64,000 bases of DNA from Scleromatobacter humisilvae (lineage in GTDB: Bacteria > Pseudomonadota > Gammaproteobacteria > Burkholderiales > Burkholderiaceae_C). The position numbers were made by a program, and so were the translations under genes. This document shows positions 1-8,433 of this stretch, one piece after another (the stretch's first letter is position 1; the number at the start of each line of letters is the position of its first letter). The stretch is from contig NZ_JAJLJH010000001.1 in NCBI RefSeq assembly GCF_023231945.1, positions 930,001 through 994,000 on the forward strand, in the 5' to 3' direction. The notes below the pieces were generated by a model. It was not told the origin of the DNA and searched no databases. It worked only from the letters and a program-made list of their open reading frames with translations.

Positions 1-1108
1 ACAGCAGCATCAGGCCCGCGCCGGTCGCCAGGTAGAGCGCGCCGTCGATGCGCAGGAAGCGCGGTGCATCGAAGGCCCGCGTCGACACCGGCACGCCGCG
101 CACGCGGTAGCCCGCCTGCAGCACGCGCGACACCAGCCACGGCGCGCGGGCGAGACGGGCCGCGATGTCGTTGTCGCGCACGGACGGCAGCGCCTCGAAC
201 ACGCTCCTGGCGATGGCTGCAAGACGCGGGCCGCGGGCGCGCCGCGCGGCGAGGGCCTCGGCACGCGTCACGCCGACCTCGACCAGCCGGCCGAACTCGC
301 CCCAGGACAGCAGCGCGCCCAGGCGCTTGGCGGCGATGGCCTCGCGGATCTGGCGCAATCCGGCCCAGGCCTCGTGGCGCTCGAGCTGGGCCTGCAGCCA
401 GGCGAAATCGATGCGCTGGCCAGCGGCCTTCAGCAGCAGGTGCAGGTCGGCGATCTGGCGCACGGTGACGGGCTCCGCTCCGGCGCCGAGCGCGGCGATG
501 CGGCGCAACAGCTCGCGCATGGGCTCCAGCGCGCGGCACAGGCCGCCGTCGAGCCGCGCGGCGCCCTGGGCGAGATCCGCGAACGGCAGATGGCGGCGCT
601 CGTCGAGCGCGACACCCCCGACCTGCACCTCGATGGACACGGCGCCCTGCGCGGCACTCGAGCGCGCATAGCGGAACGTCGCGACCCCGCGGTGCACCGC
701 GCCGCGCAACGGCACCAGCCACTCGCCCGCACCCTGCACGCGATAGCCGAGGCGGCCGACCGCCTCGTGCAGCGGGGCGATGGCCGCGAAGTCGGGGACG
801 AGCACCTCGAGCATGGCCGCGCCACGCCGCGCGCCACCGACGTTGGCCACCAGGCAGCCGCGCGGCAAGGCCTGCAGCACCTCGGCGGCCGAGGCACGCC
901 GGCGCGCGATCTGCTCGTGCTCGACGCTCTCGGACGGCGACAGCTGGCTCGCCGCCGCCCAGCGCGCATACAGCTCGGGCAGGCAGCCCTCCATGCGGGC
1001 GACGCTCAGCAGCTCACGCCGGTTGCCCTGCGTGGCCAGCAGGCCGTCGCCGCCCTGCGGCAGGGTCAGGAGCTCGAACAGCCCTCGATAGAGATTGTTG
1101 GTGCTCAT
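1..1108 (-). CDS. Nucleotidyltransferase-like protein (PF14907-like), incomplete at window edge
   Basis: The reading frame is open from an ATG at 1108-1106 to the left edge of the window, giving 369 residues with no stop, so the gene continues outside. The N-terminus begins MSTNNLYRGLFELLTLP. A segment near residue 220 (ADLHLLLKAAGQRIDFAWL) resembles the helical part of the uncharacterised nucleotidyltransferase family PF14907, where a similar run is typical. I do not see the GS and DxD nucleotidyltransferase residues clearly, so catalytic activity is uncertain. PF14907 members are often found in surface-polysaccharide clusters, and glycosyltransferase genes lie a few kb to the right. The family call is inference from partial similarity; a hypothetical protein is the safe alternative. 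Confidence 0.6.
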   Translation of the reverse strand, partial: MSTNNLYRGLFELLTLPQGGDGLLATQGNRRELLSVARMEGCLPELYARWAAASQLSPSESVEHEQIARRRASAAEVLQALPRGCLVANVGGARRGAAMLEVLVPDFAAIAPLHEAVGRLGYRVQGAGEWLVPLRGAVHRGVATFRYARSSAAQGAVSIEVQVGGVALDERRHLPFADLAQGAARLDGGLCRALEPMRELLRRIAALGAGAEPVTVRQIADLHLLLKAAGQRIDFAWLQAQLERHEAWAGLRQIREAIAAKRLGALLSWGEFGRLVEVGVTRAEALAARRARGPRLAAIARSVFEALPSVRDNDIAARLARAPWLVSRVLQAGYRVRGVPVSTRAFDAPRFLRIDGALYLATGAGLMLL

Positions 1109-1347
1109 GGCGGGCAGGTCCTGGGTCGCAACGGACGTGCATCGTATCGAGCGCGGCGGCCGATATCGGCCCCGCGCCGCGTTTCAGAGGACGCCGGCTC
1201 GCAACAGTTGTGACCAACGTGCGTGGCCGCGTCCCCGGGACTCGCGGCGACGACCGCAAGGACGAGGGCGGCTGCGTCGGCAAGTCCCGACGCCGTGCGC
1301 CGCACATGGGTACCATCGCGCCTTCACCAGGACCGAGGACACCCCTC

Positions 1348-1503
1348 TTGAACATCCATCTCTCGCTGACCCCCGTCATCTCGCTGATCGCCGGCATCCT
1401 CGTGCTCGTGATGCCCAAGCTGCTGAACTACATCGTCGCGTTCTACCTGATCGCGATCGGCGTGATCGGCATCCTCGGGCTGCACCAGCTGCGCCTGGGC
1501 TAG
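1348..1503 (+). CDS. DUF3096 small membrane protein
   Basis: This is a 51-residue hydrophobic peptide starting NIHLSLTPVISLIAGILVL after the initiator. The pattern of a short polar start, one long hydrophobic segment with a central PKLLN turn, and a second hydrophobic segment ending GILGL is that of DUF3096, a family of short membrane peptides of unknown role. The start is taken as TTG at 1348 because a GAGGAC sequence sits just upstream and homologues begin at this point. The stop codon overlaps the stop of the convergent epimerase gene within a shared CTAG. It is too short to detect without knowing the family, but the match is good. Confidence 0.7.
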   Translation: MNIHLSLTPVISLIAGILVLVMPKLLNYIVAFYLIAIGVIGILGLHQLRLG

Positions 1504-2777
1504 ATCTCGCGCAGCGCCGCGAGCACGTCGTAGCACGCGCCCATGTCGTGGTAGTCGACCTTGCCGGCGGGGCTCTTCTCGTCGGTGATCTTCGAGTTGT
1601 CCGCGGCCAGCACGCGATACCAGGCACCGTATCGATGGTCGACGAAGTGCGACCAGGCGTGGTGCCAGAGCCGGTCGTACCAGCCCCAGTAGCGCGCGAC
1701 CTCGTCCGCTGACGCGCCGGACTCTTCCAGCGCGGTGGCCAGCCACGCCGCGGCGGCCAGGCTCTCGGCCTGCACCCAGTGGTACTTGCCGTCGTCGTAG
1801 AGCGTGCCGTCGGGCTTGAAGCCGTAGACGAGGCCCCCGTGCGCGTCGTCCCAGCCGAAGCGCATCGCCGCGTCGAACAGCCTGCGCGCGCGTGCGAGAC
1901 GCGCGGGCGCGGGCGCCAGGCCCTGCTCGGCGCAGAGGCGGTCGAGTTGCAGCAGCAGCTTCGTCCACTCGGTCTGGTGGCCGGTCTGGAAACCCCAGGG
2001 GCGGAAGATGTTCGTGCGGTCGTCGCGGTTGTAGTCGGGGTCGATCGACCAGTCCTCGCGGAAATGCTCCCACACCAGCGCGGCGCACTCGGGAACGACG
2101 CCGGGCAGGTCGGCCGACTTCGCTGCCAGCTTGGCGGTGACGGCGTCTGACAGCGCGACCGCGCGATCCAGGTACTTGCGATCCTTCGTCGCGCGGAACG
2201 CGGCCATCATCGCCTCGCAGGCGTGCATGTTGGCGTTCTGGCCGCGGTACGGGCCGACGACCCAGTCGGGCGTGGCCTCGTCCGCGTACAGCGAATGCTC
2301 GGGCCGCCAGAAGCGCCGCTCCATCAGCTGCCAGCAGCGCTCGAGGCCGCCGGCCGCGTCGGCCTGGCCGGCCAGCAGCGCGTGTGCGTGGGCCAGCAGC
2401 ACGAAGGCGAGGCCGTAGCAGTGGTTGGTGCCGTCGGTGACGGTGGCGCGGCCGTCGTGCCAATCGAGCACCCATGCGAAGCCGCCCTGTGGCTGCGCGT
2501 GCGCCTCGTTGACGAACGCGAGCGCGTGGCGCGCGATGCCCTGCCACTCGGCGTTGCCGAAGTGGCGCCCGCCCATCGCGTGCGTCAACACGTAGCGCGT
2601 GCTGCTGACGAGGTGGCGCGTGCGGGCGTCGTAGACGCTGCCGTCGTCCTTGAAGAACTGGAACAGGCCGCCGCTCGGGTCGACGCAGCGGCCCTCGTAG
2701 AAGGCCATGGTGTCGGCGATGTGGGCGCGCAGGAAGGCGGGCGAACGGAAATCGGGGAGCGGGGTGGCGGGAAGCAT
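1500..2777 (-). CDS. N-acylglucosamine 2-epimerase family sugar isomerase/epimerase
   Basis: The 425-residue protein belongs to the AGE superfamily of (alpha/alpha)6-barrel enzymes, which interconvert sugars by epimerisation or aldose-ketose isomerisation in the cytoplasm. Family landmarks occur in order: GGFAWVLDWHDG near residue 95, GQNANMHACEAMMAAF near 180, PWGFQTGHQTEW near 260, KYHWVQAES near 325 and SPAGKVDYHDMGACYDVL near the C-terminus, with conserved His and Glu residues in the expected blocks. The last block is typical of D-mannose isomerase-like members rather than true N-acylglucosamine epimerases, so the substrate is more likely a free aldose; this is inference. The ATG at 2777 is preferred over upstream starts because family homology begins there. 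It is convergent with the DUF3096 gene. Confidence 0.88.
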   Translation of the reverse strand: MLPATPLPDFRSPAFLRAHIADTMAFYEGRCVDPSGGLFQFFKDDGSVYDARTRHLVSSTRYVLTHAMGGRHFGNAEWQGIARHALAFVNEAHAQPQGGFAWVLDWHDGRATVTDGTNHCYGLAFVLLAHAHALLAGQADAAGGLERCWQLMERRFWRPEHSLYADEATPDWVVGPYRGQNANMHACEAMMAAFRATKDRKYLDRAVALSDAVTAKLAAKSADLPGVVPECAALVWEHFREDWSIDPDYNRDDRTNIFRPWGFQTGHQTEWTKLLLQLDRLCAEQGLAPAPARLARARRLFDAAMRFGWDDAHGGLVYGFKPDGTLYDDGKYHWVQAESLAAAAWLATALEESGASADEVARYWGWYDRLWHHAWSHFVDHRYGAWYRVLAADNSKITDEKSPAGKVDYHDMGACYDVLAALREI

Positions 2778-3021
2778 CCAGCGATGATAGGGGGCCGTTC
2801 GTGACGCGCGCAAATACGCAGATGCGGTGCTCGAAGGCAGGCCACGCAACACCCGGGTTTTCACGATCGCCGCCCGACGGGCAGAACGCCTGCCGCCGCC
2901 GCGGCTGCGTTTCGTCCCGTGCGAACGGCGTTTCGTCGGACATGCGCTGGCGTTCGCGGTGCGGCTGAGCAAAATGCGTCGCTCGCACGATGCACCTCCA
3001 CTCAACGCAGGGACAACAACG

Positions 3022-4362
3022 ATGAAGGCCTTCCGATCGATCACCGCCATCCTGCTGCTGGCGCTGTCCCTGGCGGGCGGCGCGCGGGCGCAGGCCGCCG
3101 CCGCGCCGGCCGACGCCGCGTCGGCGTCCGCGTCCGGCACGATGGCGAAGTTCCACATCCGTCCGGTCGACGACGCCTGGCGCGCGAGCCTGCCGCGCAA
3201 CGCCGACGCCGCGACCCAGGCCTACCTCGACCGGCTGCCCGCCGATGTCGTCACGCGTTCGAACGCCTATTTCGAGGGCGGCTACTGGCTGCAGCTGTGG
3301 AACTTCCTGCTGGGGCTGGCGATCTCGTGCCTGCTGCTGCGCCGCCGGATCTCGGCGCGCGTGCGCGACGCGTGCCTGCGCATCGGCCGCTTCGGCGCCG
3401 TGCGCGATGCGCTGTACGGCGTGTTCTTCTCGGTCGCCAGCTTCGTGCTGTCGCTGCCGCTGACCGTCTACCAGGGCTTCTTCCGCGAGCACCAGTACGG
3501 CATGGCGACGCAGACCTTCGTCCCCTGGCTCGTCGACCAGCTGGTGATGCTGGCCGCGCAGACCGCCGCCTTCGCGCTGGCGCTGGCCGTGCTGTATGCC
3601 GTGATCCGGCGCACCGGCGAACGCTGGTGGATCTGGGGCACGGTCGCGACGATGGCGATGCTCGTGTTCGTCGTGATGATCGGCCCGGTTTGGATCGACC
3701 CGCTCACCAACACCTACAAGCCGGTGAGCGACCCGGTGATCAAGGCGGCGGTCCTGCAGATGGCCCACGCCGACGAAGTGCCCGTCGACGAGGTCTACGA
3801 GTTCGACGCGTCGCGCCAGACCACGCGCGTCAGCGCCAACGTGTCGGGCATCCTCGGCACCGCGTCGGTGCGGCTGAACGACAACCTGCTGCGCACCACG
3901 CTGCCCGAGATCCGCGCCGTCATGGGCCACGAGCTCGGCCACTTCGTGATGAACCACATCTACAAGGGCCTGTGCGAGATGACGCTGCTGATCCTGGTCG
4001 GCTTCGTCTTCGCGAAGTGGGCGCTGGACGCGATGCTGCGCCGCTTCGGCGCCGCCTGGGGCGTGCGGGGCGCGGGCGACGTGGCGGGCTTTCCGCTGTT
4101 CATCGCGGTGTTCTCGGCCTTCATGTTCGTCACCACGCCGATCACCAACACGTTGACGCGCACGCAGGAGATCGAGGCCGACCGCTTCGGCCTGAACCTG
4201 GCGCGCGAGCCGCACGGCGAGGCCGAGGTCGACCTGAAGCTGACCGAATACCGCAAGCCCGACCCGGGCCCGATCGAGGAATTCGTCTTCTTCGACCACC
4301 CGAGCACCCGCCATCGCGTGCACGACGCGATGCAGTGGCGCGAGGCGATGGGGACGCCTTGA
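3022..4362 (+). CDS. M48 family membrane metallopeptidase (Ste24/CAAX protease-like)
   Basis: The 446-residue product starts with a signal peptide-like segment (MKAFRSITAILLLALSLAGG). Several membrane helices follow (about residues 95-115, 140-160, 175-200 and 210-230), and then the zinc protease domain. HELGH is at residues 303-307 and the third zinc ligand lies in EIEAD at about 385. The layout matches the Ste24-type N-terminal membrane domain plus Peptidase_M48, which degrades or processes membrane proteins. The ATG at 3022 is chosen because AGGGAC lies at the right distance and the signal sequence starts here; the longer upstream frame has no homology. It stands alone, between the epimerase (divergent) and a gene of unknown function. 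Confidence 0.9.
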   Translation: MKAFRSITAILLLALSLAGGARAQAAAAPADAASASASGTMAKFHIRPVDDAWRASLPRNADAATQAYLDRLPADVVTRSNAYFEGGYWLQLWNFLLGLAISCLLLRRRISARVRDACLRIGRFGAVRDALYGVFFSVASFVLSLPLTVYQGFFREHQYGMATQTFVPWLVDQLVMLAAQTAAFALALAVLYAVIRRTGERWWIWGTVATMAMLVFVVMIGPVWIDPLTNTYKPVSDPVIKAAVLQMAHADEVPVDEVYEFDASRQTTRVSANVSGILGTASVRLNDNLLRTTLPEIRAVMGHELGHFVMNHIYKGLCEMTLLILVGFVFAKWALDAMLRRFGAAWGVRGAGDVAGFPLFIAVFSAFMFVTTPITNTLTRTQEIEADRFGLNLAREPHGEAEVDLKLTEYRKPDPGPIEEFVFFDHPSTRHRVHDAMQWREAMGTP

Positions 4363-4465
4363 CGCGTGCTGTCGGGCGAACGTGACTTAGTGCCGCGTGA
4401 ACTGCGCCGCATTTTCCGGACATCAGGATGAAACAGCGACCTGCCCGACCGTTAATCTATCGGGC

Positions 4466-5176
4466 ATGGGCATCGCACAGGCAGGCATCGCGTTCCGCAT
4501 CTCCACGTCGGTCGACGACCTGGAGGGCTTCATGGGCTCCGTCTTCGACGAGCGGGCCACGGAGATCCCGTTGCCGGTGTCGGTGCGCTTCGACATCCGC
4601 AACCACTCCGACGTGATGGTGCAGACCTTCGGCGAGGTCTGCTTCATCAGCAACGACGACCTGGCCTGGCCGCTGATCCGCAACAGCGAGCGCGACATCG
4701 GCCGCCTGCACGCCGCGCTCGGCTCGCCCGACCTCATGATGGCCTTCTGCCACTACGACAGCGGCGGCAGCCACGGCTACGCGATCTTCGAGGACGGCCG
4801 CCGCACGCGCACCCGCCTGCAGACCAGCGGGCAGCCCGACATGCCGGCGCTCGTGGAAAGCGGCACCCCGCTGGCCTTCGAGCAGCGCTGGCTGGGCGCG
4901 CGCCACTACGTCGACGCCGCCACGACGGGCGGTGACGACGGCCGCATGGTCTTCCTGGGCGAACGCGAGGTGGTCGTGCCCGCGCGCGACCTCACCGGCC
5001 GCATGCTGCAGGACGGCCTGGACGCGCTGTTCGGCGTCTGCCCGTGGGAGACGCTGCTGACCCCGACCTACCGCTTCTTCCGCCTCGGCCCCGAGCGCGA
5101 GCGCGCCGGCGAACCGGCGATCTCGCGGGCACGGGCGATTCCGGCGATCAAGCGGCCCTGGTGGCAGTTCCTCTGA
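4466..5176 (+). CDS. Conserved-looking hypothetical protein
   Basis: The product is a 236-residue soluble protein with no signal peptide or membrane segment, starting MGIAQAGIAFRISTSVDD. I do not recognise the family. It has a mixed alpha/beta look, a central FCHYDSGGSHGYAIFEDG stretch and a basic, proline- and tryptophan-containing tail (KRPWWQFL). Codon bias is strongly GC3-rich in this frame, which supports real coding. The start at 4466 is preferred over 4397 because a TTAATCT promoter-like stretch lies at 4452-4458, inside the longer form. No operon partner is evident; the M48 gene ends about 100 bp upstream. Confidence 0.6.
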   Translation: MGIAQAGIAFRISTSVDDLEGFMGSVFDERATEIPLPVSVRFDIRNHSDVMVQTFGEVCFISNDDLAWPLIRNSERDIGRLHAALGSPDLMMAFCHYDSGGSHGYAIFEDGRRTRTRLQTSGQPDMPALVESGTPLAFEQRWLGARHYVDAATTGGDDGRMVFLGEREVVVPARDLTGRMLQDGLDALFGVCPWETLLTPTYRFFRLGPERERAGEPAISRARAIPAIKRPWWQFL

Positions 5177-5262
5177 ACGCCGGCGCGATCGGCGTGCGCT
5201 TGTTCACGTCGATGCGACCGGCCGACCTCCATCTTCCGTCGCCAGGTGCCGAAGCAATCAGC

Positions 5263-5421
5263 ATGGAAGCCGACCTGTTCGATCCGCAAGACGCCACCGC
5301 CCTGCTCGCGATCCGCGCGCTCGACGCACAGCACCGCCTGACGCCGGAGGAACTGCTCGCCGCGTTCGCCGCGCACGGGTTGCTGGACGAGGTGGACGTG
5401 GCGCTGCCGCTGGCTGCCTGA
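5263..5421 (+). CDS. Short hypothetical protein
   Basis: This 52-residue acidic, alanine- and leucine-rich peptide (MEADLFDPQDATALLAIRAL) is predicted to be helical and has no recognisable domain. An in-frame ATG at 5213 would add 17 residues, but the compact start at 5263 looks better. It follows the 4466-5176 gene by under 100 bp and could be cotranscribed with it. Its reality rests only on codon usage and position. Confidence 0.4.
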   Translation: MEADLFDPQDATALLAIRALDAQHRLTPEELLAAFAAHGLLDEVDVALPLAA

Positions 5422-5530
5422 ACGCGCCGCCGCGCGTCGGCGGCCGCCCCGAGTCACTACAATTCGCGGCCAGCTCCGCGCGCTCGCTTCATCCTGGCGC
5501 TGGATTCGCCTTCGACTCCCCGTCTCCAAG

Positions 5531-6481
5531 ATGTTGCTCTTCGCGCTCGCCCTCGCGGCGTTGCTCCTGCTCGGTCTGTTCGTCGAAGCGTTCGGCATCC
5601 TGCGGGTCGGCGCGCCGGCACGCGTGTCGACGATGCGGCTCGGGCCGCCTGCGACGTCGAACGAGCCGATCCCGCGCATCGTCTGGACGTACTGGGCCGA
5701 ACTGCCCGCGCCCGATCTCGTCGCGCGCTGCCTGCGGCTCTGGCAACGGCTCGCGCCGGACCACGAGATCCGTCTCGTCGACCGATCGACCGCCGCGCGC
5801 TGGCTGGACTCGGCCCTCGACGCCGCCGCCCTCGACGCCCTGCCGCCCTATCGACAGGCCGACTGGCTGCGGCTGCAACTGCTGATCGCCCACGGCGGCG
5901 TCTGGATGGATGGCTCGACGCTGCTGAGCGCCAGCCTGGACTGGGTGCACGAGGCCCGCCAGCAGCCCGCCGCCGGCGTTGTCGGCTTCTTCATCGAGCG
6001 CTACACGACGGATCCGCGCTGGCCGATCGTCGAGAACTGGTTCATCGCCGCGCCGCCGCGCGATCCCTTCATCGTGGCCTGGGCGGCCGAGCTCGATCGT
6101 GCACTGGCCCTTGGCGAGGCCGGCTATCTCGACGCGTTGCGAAGCGACGGCCTGCTCGACGCCGTCGCGCAAGGCATCCCCGAGGACATGCGCGCCTACC
6201 TGATCATGCACCTGGCCGCGTCCGCGGTGCTGCAACGCGCGCCCGACGCCTATCGGCTGACGCTGCAGCGCGCCGAGGACGTCGCCTTCGCGCTGCACGC
6301 GCCGCTGCGCTGGCGCAAGCGCCATCTCTACGCGCGGCTCGCGCTGACGCCGGCCCCGCGCCGCGTCCCGGCGCTGATCAAGCTGCGCAGCGGCGACCGC
6401 GCGGTCGTCGAGAAGGGTCTCGCGCGCGGCTGGCTGTGGCGCCGCAGCCTGCTCGCCCGGCTGCTGGAGATGGCGGGATGA
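5531..6481 (+). CDS. Capsular polysaccharide-type glycosyltransferase with DXD-like sugar-binding region
   Basis: The 316-residue protein begins with a membrane anchor (residues 2-20). A catalytic region of the glycosyltransferase sugar-binding DXD / Caps_synth type follows. The diagnostic part is PRIVWTYWAELPAPDL near residue 48 and RQADWLRLQLLIAHGGVWMD near 115, matching the R.sD..R...L...GG.Y.D pattern of OCH1-like and capsule transferases. It probably transfers a sugar to a surface glycan at the inner membrane; donor and acceptor are not deducible. Its stop overlaps the ATG of the next glycosyltransferase by 4 bp (ATGA), so the two are translationally coupled. A TACAAT sequence at 5457 could be a -10 box. 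Confidence 0.78.
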   Translation: MLLFALALAALLLLGLFVEAFGILRVGAPARVSTMRLGPPATSNEPIPRIVWTYWAELPAPDLVARCLRLWQRLAPDHEIRLVDRSTAARWLDSALDAAALDALPPYRQADWLRLQLLIAHGGVWMDGSTLLSASLDWVHEARQQPAAGVVGFFIERYTTDPRWPIVENWFIAAPPRDPFIVAWAAELDRALALGEAGYLDALRSDGLLDAVAQGIPEDMRAYLIMHLAASAVLQRAPDAYRLTLQRAEDVAFALHAPLRWRKRHLYARLALTPAPRRVPALIKLRSGDRAVVEKGLARGWLWRRSLLARLLEMAG

Positions 6482-7500
6482 GCGAGTCGCCCTGGATCAG
6501 CATCCTGCTGCCGGTGTTCGACGTGGGCGCGGCGCTGGACACCTGCCTCGCGTCCATCCTGGACCAGGACGTCGCGGGCGTCGAGCTGGTGATCGTCGAC
6601 GACGCGTCCAGCGCCGACGACGCGGCGCGCATCGAGTCCTGGCGCGCGCGCCGGCCGGACGTGATGCGCGTCGTGCGGCACGCGCGCAACCAGGGCGTCG
6701 CGGCCGCGCGCAACACGCTGCTGGACGAGGCCCGCGGCGAGTGGCTCTGGTTCGTCGATCCGGACGACGTCGTGGCGCCCGGCGCGCTGGCGTCGTTGCG
6801 AACGATCGTCGAGACCAGCGCGCCCGACCTCGTGATGTGCGACTTCCGCACCTTCGACGATGCGCCCGAGGCGCCGGGCGCGGCCGTCGCGCCGGCGTCG
6901 GTGCGGCGCCCGCACGTGCGCACGTTCGAAGGGCCGTCCGACACGCTGTCGTCCGACCGCGCGGCGCTGGTGGCGGGCCTGTTCCGCACCGGCCAGCTGC
7001 ATCCGTGGTCGAAGATCGTGCGCCGCGAGACCTGGCCGGCGACGCTGCGCTTCCCGGCCGGCCGCGTGTTCGAGGACCTCGCCGTGTTCCCGCGCGTCGC
7101 GCTCGCCGCGCGCACGCACCTGCACGTGCCGCGGGTCTGGATCTCGTACCGCCAGCGCGCCGGCAGCGTGCTCGCGTCGCTCGACGAGCGCAAGCTCGAC
7201 GACTGGACGTTCGCTCTCGCCGGCTTTGCGCGCGACCTGCGCGAGTCGCCCGTGCCGCAGGACACCGGCATGCTGTTCGAGGTCTCGCACTTCTGCGCGC
7301 GCACGCTGCTGCGCGCGATCCGGCGCCACCGCCGCCTGCCGTCGCGCGTCGGCGAGCGCGAGCGCCTGCGCGGCTACGTCGAGCGCTGGCGCGAGTCGTC
7401 GCCGCTGGACGCGGACGCGCTGGCGCGCGCCTACCTCGCGCGCGGCATGGTCGGCCGCTGGGCGCAGTGGCGCTGGACGCTGTGGCGGCTGGCGCGCTGA
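6478..7500 (+). CDS. Glycosyltransferase family 2
   Basis: The 340-residue protein has a classic GT-A fold start: ISILLPVFDVGAALDTCLAS, then VIVDDASSADD with the nucleotide-binding aspartates, NQGVAAARNTLLDEARG, and WFVDPDDVVAPGALA with the DXD metal site around residue 95. These are hallmarks of inverting GT2 enzymes that use nucleotide sugars in surface-glycan assembly. The start at 6478 overlaps the previous stop in ATGA and homology begins directly after it. The C-terminal third (residues 220-340) is arginine-rich and probably membrane-associated. It converges on the 7507-8433 gene, leaving only six bases between the stops. Confidence 0.9.
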   Translation: MSESPWISILLPVFDVGAALDTCLASILDQDVAGVELVIVDDASSADDAARIESWRARRPDVMRVVRHARNQGVAAARNTLLDEARGEWLWFVDPDDVVAPGALASLRTIVETSAPDLVMCDFRTFDDAPEAPGAAVAPASVRRPHVRTFEGPSDTLSSDRAALVAGLFRTGQLHPWSKIVRRETWPATLRFPAGRVFEDLAVFPRVALAARTHLHVPRVWISYRQRAGSVLASLDERKLDDWTFALAGFARDLRESPVPQDTGMLFEVSHFCARTLLRAIRRHRRLPSRVGERERLRGYVERWRESSPLDADALARAYLARGMVGRWAQWRWTLWRLAR

Positions 7501-7506
7501 GCGCGT

Positions 7507-8433
7507 TCAGCTGGCCAGTCCGACGAGCCGGCGCGCGCGCCGCTTCAGGTCGAGCCACTGCTTGGCGCGCGAGCGGTCGATGCGCTTGACGTCGATCAGC
7601 GTGAACGGCCCGCAGGCCGACAGCGTGTGCAGGCCCTCGGCATGGTCGGCCAGCGCGAGGTCGCCGGTCAGGCGTGTCGATGTCGGCTCGCAGCGCACCT
7701 GCGCGGGCTCCAGCACGTCGAAGCGCAGCAGGCGCAGCGCGCTGCCGTAGCCGGCGCTGCTGTCCTGCACCGGCAGCACGACGCGGCCCTGGTCGTCGTG
7801 AAAGGGCTGGCCCGCGGGACGCGCGCCCGATCGGTCGACACGCACCGGATTGCCTTGCAGCGGCTGCCACGGACCGGCCAGCGCCGGCGCGTGGGCCACG
7901 TGCAGCTCGCGCTGGTCGCGCCCGCCCGGACCGACGATCGCGTAGAACATCCACCAGCGCCCGCCGTGCTCGATCACCGAGGCGTCGGCGCCCGGCACGC
8001 CGGCGAGCAGCGCCTGCTCGCGCTGCCAGTTGTCGAGGCTGGCGTCGGTCGCGCGATACAGCGCGATCTCGTTGGCCTTGGCGCTCTCCGGCAGCATCCA
8101 CGTCTGCCCCGCGTGCTCGAACACGTTCGGGTAGGACAGGTGGAACGGCCGCGCCAGCACGACCCGCGCGTCGCGCCAGCGCAGCGTCGGCAGGTCGAAG
8201 TCGTGGCGCTCGATGACGGCGTGCTTGCGGCGATAGTCGAACGCTTCGACGAACACGTGCAGCACCTGTCCGCGCACGAGACCGAACGGGTCGGCGTAGT
8301 AGCGCCACGGGCCGGCCTCGGGCAGCCAGACGATGCGATCGCGCAGGCTCGCGAGCCGTGCGGCGTCCAGTTCCGCGATCGGTGCCGGGACGATGCCGAC
8401 GCGCCAGAAATCCGTGCGCGGCCGCTCAAGCAT
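7507..8433 (-). CDS. GINT1-N-like five-bladed beta-propeller protein, glycan-associated
   Basis: The 308-residue soluble protein starts MLERPRTDFWRVGIVPAPI. It carries repeated W/F-rich blades such as GPWRYYADPFGLV, FVEAFDYRRKHAVIE, LSYPNVFEHAGQTWMLPES and HGGRWWMFYAIVG. These are the motifs of the domain found at the N-terminus of plant glucosamine inositolphosphorylceramide transferase 1 and in many bacterial polysaccharide clusters, related to GH43 propellers. It may act on or bind a nucleotide sugar or glycan; a catalytic role is not shown. Its 5' end overlaps the 3' end of the GT4 gene by 8 bp, so the two form an operon read leftwards. The ATG at 8433 is chosen because homology starts there. 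Confidence 0.72.
   Translation of the reverse strand: MLERPRTDFWRVGIVPAPIAELDAARLASLRDRIVWLPEAGPWRYYADPFGLVRGQVLHVFVEAFDYRRKHAVIERHDFDLPTLRWRDARVVLARPFHLSYPNVFEHAGQTWMLPESAKANEIALYRATDASLDNWQREQALLAGVPGADASVIEHGGRWWMFYAIVGPGGRDQRELHVAHAPALAGPWQPLQGNPVRVDRSGARPAGQPFHDDQGRVVLPVQDSSAGYGSALRLLRFDVLEPAQVRCEPTSTRLTGDLALADHAEGLHTLSACGPFTLIDVKRIDRSRAKQWLDLKRRARRLVGLAS

Noticed and set aside
1324-4323. Long minus-strand open frame (about 1000 codons) opposite the M48 protease
   Set aside because: It is antisense to HELGH-containing M48 coding sequence and has no recognisable domain. The same strand's epimerase is in a different frame.
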